Shown one piece after another: positions 61,501 through 64,000 of a DNA stretch of 64,000 bases (its first letter is position 1; every line of letters starts with the position of its first letter). Location: contig NC_088775.1 in NCBI RefSeq assembly GCF_954871325.1, forward strand, positions 75,617,561 to 75,681,560, in the 5' to 3' direction. A model generated the notes under the pieces. The model was not told the origin of the DNA. It saw nothing but the letters and a program-made list of their open reading frames with translations, and made no database searches. The stretch comes from Gordionus sp. m RMFG-2023 (Eukaryota > Nematomorpha > Gordioida > Chordodea > Parachordodidae). Both the position numbers and the translations under genes were made by a program.

Positions 61501-62380
61501 TATAAAAATATTTTTATTAAGATCTAAATAATAAATTTATCCTATTTTTTGAAATATTGCTTCAGAGGCTTTTTTATAATTTTTTGGAAGTTATTTTTAC
61601 ACATATAAATGTTTAACCATTATCAAAAAATATTTTTCCCTACTAGACCCCTATTCTAAATCGTTGTCGAAAAATGATGCTTCATCTCAAAATACTTTCG
61701 CAGCCCTTGTGGATAAGTCGTTTAATAATCAAATTATCTCTGAAAATCGTAAGAAATATTTAATTTATATTTATATTTTTCATAATTATAATTTTTTTTA
61801 AAAAATTTTACAAATTATATAAAAATCATAGAAAATACGAAATCTGTTCATATTCCAACTATCAAAAGAATAAAAATTAGAGTTAAAGGCACTCAGGTGT
61901 ACGATACTAATATAGCTCAGATCGAATGGCGTTTAAACGTTCACTATCCGCTTTCATCTTTAAAATCCGGAACGGAATCGATATTGTTATCCGCTAACGG
62001 TATATTTATATAATTTTTGATAAAAGTTAAATTGATATGTATTTTATTTTTTAATAAAAAAAGAAAATTTTGACATAGACACCGAAGAGTACATAGGTGC
62101 TGATTATTTCTTTATCACGGCTCAATTTATATTTCCTAAAGCTTTTGAAAATTCTCTCCCTTATAAACTAGACGGCATTTTATGGCAAAAAGCTCAAATA
62201 TTCAGAACCAAATGGGTTCCTCCTTTATCGAATTTTGATAAATTTTTGAATTCGACATCTAATAATTATACAAATGATAATGGCTCATTTAACGATATTC
62301 AAACATTTCATTATGATAATGGGGATAAATCATTTATGAAGGACGAAGGGGATTTGGATATTTTCGTAACTTTTGAATAA
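46429..62380 (+). CDS. NGLY1: Peptide:N-glycanase orthologue (catalytic core and PAW domain)
   Basis: Ten exons join in consistent phase to give about 594 residues of the cytosolic deglycosylating amidase that removes N-glycans from misfolded glycoproteins in ER-associated degradation. Order: a helix before the core ([16 protein letters not shown]), a zinc-binding pair CPEC and YCNKC (the latter formed across a splice), and the transglutaminase-like core. All three catalytic residues are present: Cys in GRCGEWANC, His in DHVWCEVY-like sequence and Asp in WIHIDPCE. Then come the core end ([20 protein letters not shown]) and a C-terminal PAW domain starting [17 protein letters not shown], which in this family binds mannose-type glycans. 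The stop is TAA at 62378-62380. The N-terminal part, where vertebrates have the PUB domain, is not in view; the first visible exon begins at an acceptor. Introns range from 64 nt to 6.8 kb, and the big ones are full of transposon remains. The identification is firm. Confidence 0.93.
46731..47006 (+). CDS. NGLY1: NGLY1 exon b (first zinc pair)
   Basis: Continues [15 protein letters not shown], then [20 protein letters not shown] and the CPEC pair. The best phase-consistent end is after CTCTATT at 47006 with donor GTTGTC, a weak donor. This joins TAT-T to GT-AAT-AAA-TGT and creates the second zinc pair, YCNKC. Confidence 0.8.
47007..47961 (+). other. NGLY1 intron with a GGGCC-type MITE remnant
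   Basis: No exon is seen. The inverted end TTAGACTCAATGCAGATCAC followed by TAG near 47533-47555, and GGCTGGGCTGGC near 47405, match the TAGTGATCTGCA...GGGC repeat family seen at 49150. Confidence 0.5.
47962..48134 (+). CDS. NGLY1: NGLY1 exon c (catalytic Cys and His)
   Basis: Acceptor TTTCTTTAAAG. Encodes [15 protein letters not shown], the nucleophile motif [11 protein letters not shown] and the catalytic His in DWSDHVWCE. Ends in phase 0 before GTATAT. Confidence 0.95.
48135..52942 (+). other. NGLY1 intron of 4.8 kb filled with dispersed repeats
   Basis: Contains an inverted pair (about 48365-48470 and 48990-49110) built on TTTATTTGATGATGGATT and GTGATTCAGAAATTT. It also has a GGCCCGGCCCG-rich MITE (about 49148-49560) and a block (49680-49910) matching the Helitron 3' region at 5800-6050. 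Further GGCC-type fragments lie near 50340-50620. No exon was found in it. Confidence 0.6.
49148..49560. mobile_element. MITE with GGCCCGGCCCG ends
   Basis: Begins TAGTGATCTGCATCGGGCC and ends GGGTTTGCAGATTTATAG. CCCGGCCCGGCCCG motifs are stacked near both ends around an A/T core. Non-coding. Related copies lie near 32763 and 47550, with looser relatives at 50340-50620, 53400-53700 and 60080-60560. Confidence 0.55.
52943..53127 (+). CDS. NGLY1: NGLY1 exon d (catalytic Asp)
   Basis: Acceptor ATAAAATAAG. Encodes [16 protein letters not shown] with the catalytic Asp, then [19 protein letters not shown] and [16 protein letters not shown]. Ends in phase 2 before GTTTTT. Confidence 0.93.
53785..53963 (+). 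CDS. NGLY1: NGLY1 exon e (core end, PAW start)
   Basis: Acceptor AAATAACAG. Encodes [18 protein letters not shown], then [14 protein letters not shown] and PGRISG. Ends in phase 1 before GTTAGT. Confidence 0.9.
54047..58026 (+). mobile_element. hAT transposon with GTAACG subterminal repeats
   Basis: The left end reads TAGTGCTGTAAAGTAAC, and the right end in reverse complement reads TAGTGCTGTAAACGTTAC. Both ends have arrays of GTAACGGTAACGCG-like motifs just inside, typical subterminal transposase-binding repeats. Near the right end the plus strand encodes [20 protein letters not shown] (57665), a hAT C-terminal dimerisation motif. The rest of the transposase is degraded or displaced by the nested fragment at about 54545-56478. 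No clean 8-bp target duplication is visible. Confidence 0.8.
54545..56478. mobile_element. Ty3/gypsy-type retroelement fragment arranged as a long inverted repeat
   Basis: Two arms (about 54545-55209 and 55675-56425) are inverted copies of each other and flank a 465-bp spacer. The spacer and arm border encode the end of a Ty3/gypsy integrase on the plus strand ([16 protein letters not shown] near 55285, then [18 protein letters not shown]). Each arm carries a tandem repeat of about 56 bp and a small frame with a CCHC-like knuckle ([16 protein letters not shown], 56225-56270). The right edge is a 107-bp TG...CA block (56372-56478) whose own 23-bp ends are inverted repeats. The fragment is broken and old, and lies nested in a hAT element. 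Confidence 0.75.
58640..58780 (+). pseudogene. hAT transposase C-terminal remnant
   Basis: Encodes [20 protein letters not shown] and [14 protein letters not shown], the dimerisation domain of a hAT transposase related to, but different from, the copy at 57665. No matching upstream coding part is seen. Confidence 0.75.
60762..60905 (+). CDS. NGLY1: NGLY1 exon f (PAW domain)
   Basis: Acceptor CCCTCATTAAG. Completes GRISG and encodes [14 protein letters not shown], matching the conserved VAWRVARGEMG start of the PAW domain. Ends in phase 1 before GTATCA. Confidence 0.85.
61350..61499 (+). CDS. NGLY1: NGLY1 exon g (PAW domain)
   Basis: Encodes [16 protein letters not shown] and KIVWKVSCY, matching RKVETDWHMVYL and ISWKFEC of human NGLY1. 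The acceptor GTCCCAG (61349) fits the phase. A more pyrimidine-rich acceptor TTTTTCTTAG lies at about 61303 in another phase. Donor is GTATAA. Confidence 0.75.
61647..61748 (+). CDS. NGLY1: NGLY1 exon h (PAW domain)
   Basis: Acceptor TTTTTCCCTACTAG, donor GTAAGA, phase 1 to phase 1. Encodes a hydrophilic loop, [17 protein letters not shown] and onward. Confidence 0.7.
61832..61999 (+). CDS. NGLY1: NGLY1 exon i (PAW domain)
   Basis: Acceptor AAAATCATAG, donor GTATAT. Encodes [20 protein letters not shown] then IEWRLN, aligning with the VDSISIRTSSQTF...VEWKL region of NGLY1. Confidence 0.8.
62064..62380 (+). CDS. NGLY1: NGLY1 terminal exon (PAW domain end)
   Basis: Acceptor ATAAAAAAAG. Encodes [31 protein letters not shown] and [12 protein letters not shown], then TAA. 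This matches the VILEAEL...VAWQHTQLFRG...LEIIIKF end of the family, with a longer insert between. Confidence 0.85.
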
Positions 62381-63505
62381 TTGATATTAAATTTTCTTTT
62401 TTTAAAGGTTTGGGTGTATTATATTTATTATCTAATTTTATTGTAATAATTTTATTTAATATATGTTATAAAATAACAAGCGGAAATAATAAAGTCTATT
62501 TATGTGATCCTAATATTTTTAATTATTATTTACATTATAGAAATGAAATATTTTTAATTTTAAAATACCTTAAAAAAATGTTTGCTCAGATACAGCAACA
62601 AGTACAAACTACAATTTTACAACATTTGCGTTAATTTTAAATAATTTCTTATACTGTATAAGAAGTTGGCTATCTTAGACGACAACATTTAATAATTAGT
62701 ATATTTAAAAAAAATTGGAAACATCTGATGACCAAAATAAAATAAAACTTTCCTTTTTTTTCAATGAAATTTTAAAACTAAAAAATGATTTATTTGTTCA
62801 TGCAAAATAAATGTGCTAATTTTATTAAAAGGCTATCAGAAAAATCGATCAAAGAAATAAAAGAAATCACGTTCCCTTCCCACGACTCTAAAACAAATAG
62901 CAAGATAATTAATTCAAAAAATAACATTTTTCATACTAGGAAAATTGTTTAGCATTTAATATATATTCCCTTTTCTTTAAAATATATGTTCATACATCGA
63001 ACCTAATTTCATTGCTTTTTTCAATATTTTTTAGTAGTTATATAACTAAAAATCATTGAGTATTTATATTTAAAAGGTTTAGCACCAGTATTCTATGCAA
63101 TGAGCAGGCTTGTTAATCGATCCTTTTAAAAAGATCGAATCACGATCTTTTGAAAAATATAGGATGAAATCCAGGATCGATCTTTTTTTAAAAAAAGAAT
63201 CGCGATCACGACGATCCTTTTCTTATTTAAATTTCTGATCTATGCAAAATTAACTAATATAAAAATTAATTAAATATGGTATATATATATATTGTAATTG
63301 AATAATATATTAGTATAACAATTAGAATATATATATATTTATAATTAAAATTAGCATATAATAATAAATTTTTTTCTAAATTATCATCATTTAAACAACC
63401 ACGTTTTTCATTAAGTATATATTGAGCGCTTGATGGTAAAGGTGTGTTATATTAAATAAATGTTTATTTTAAATTAACATAATTATTAAAAATATTCACA
63501 GAATC
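62381..63505. other. Region downstream of NGLY1
   Basis: A candidate polyadenylation signal AATAAA lies at 62488-62493, about 110 nt after the stop. Near 63115-63230 there is a cluster of GATCnTTTT and CGATCnTTT motifs (a short inverted-repeat-rich element). No gene recognised. Confidence 0.45.
62488..62493 (+). promoter_or_regulatory. Candidate polyadenylation signal for NGLY1
   Basis: AATAAA 108 nt past the TAA stop. The context is so A/T-rich that chance occurrence is possible. Confidence 0.35.
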
Positions 63506-63519
63506 ATCATAAAATAAAA

Positions 63520-63770
63520 AAAATTATTAATGGAAAAACATTTTGTGACGAATTTTTCCCCAAAAAGGTATCAATTTCATCCAAGCCTTCATAAGAAGAA
63601 TCTGCATGTGGTTGACCCTGTATATTTTTTAAATGGGCAATTAACCTTTCTTTTAGCAGCAAATTTTGTGGCAGATTAATAAAAGGCCAATTGAGCTTAA
63701 ACTTTGGGTGAATTATTGATGCCAATATATTACTGTCATCAGATAGTGAAGGAAATCTATATTAATAAAT
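63520..63770 (-). pseudogene. hAT transposase fragment
   Basis: The minus strand encodes FPSLSDDSNILASIIHPKFK, then LNWPFINLPQNLLLKERLIA, then GLDEIDTFLGK. The pattern DD(x)n-ASxxHPKFKLxW followed by a short acidic tail is the spacer segment of hAT transposases just before the dimerisation domain. Only this piece is present and no TIRs were found. Confidence 0.6.
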
Positions 63771-64000
63771 GATAATTAATTTATTATTAAATAAGTGTTC
63801 ATTCATATAAATCAGGTATCTCCGCCCTTTCAAATTTTACAGTCAGGCCTGACCAATCTGTATAATATTGATTAAATTTAATAATTTTTAATGCCTATGT
63901 TGGCCCATTAAAATTTTTATTAAAAGCTGTGAGAAAATATTTTCCTATCATATGAATAATACTGAGGCTTTTTAGGTATTTAAGAACTTATGAATTAATG

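Overview
This window is eukaryotic nuclear DNA, very rich in A+T (about three quarters by eye), with spliced genes, short AT-rich introns and many transposable elements. It fits an invertebrate animal. One gene encodes a cytosolic peptide:N-glycanase (NGLY1/PNGase) with a carbohydrate-binding PAW domain, and another encodes a Bcl-2 family protein; both are typical of metazoans. All three standard stop codons are used. I could not place the species. No tRNA, rRNA or CRISPR array was seen.

Layout: 0.2-4.15 kb is a broken Ty3/gypsy retroelement on the minus strand. 5,540-18,356 is best read as one large Helitron on the minus strand. It has a hairpin plus CTAG at its 3' end (5,540), a Rep/Pif1-helicase coding block (14.6-10.65 kb), a 27-copy array of a 163-bp unit between them, and a TC-type 5' end at about 18,356. 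A hAT transposon with an imperfect 8-bp target duplication (18,361-20,385) abuts that 5' end. Only 130 bp further on lies a three-exon Bcl-2 family gene (20,516-21,566, plus).

22.7-27 kb holds exons of two unrecognised host-like genes on the minus strand. 28,666-31,313 is a PIF/Harbinger-like MITE split by a 2.5-kb hAT element whose 8-bp target duplication is perfect. 31.6-34 kb carries a few possible minus-strand exons of unknown identity. 36,285-42,248 is a Ty3/gypsy element with two LTRs and a 5-bp target duplication.

From 46,429 to 62,380 ten phase-consistent exons encode the catalytic core and PAW domain of the NGLY1 orthologue. Its introns are full of transposon debris: a Helitron-related segment, MITEs with GGCCCGGCCCG motifs, and a 4-kb hAT element that itself contains an inverted-repeat retroelement fragment. 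The window ends with a small hAT remnant (63.5-63.77 kb). The most unusual structure is the Helitron array: each 163-bp unit reads on the minus strand as a 120-nt open block plus a 43-nt GT...AG intron-like block.
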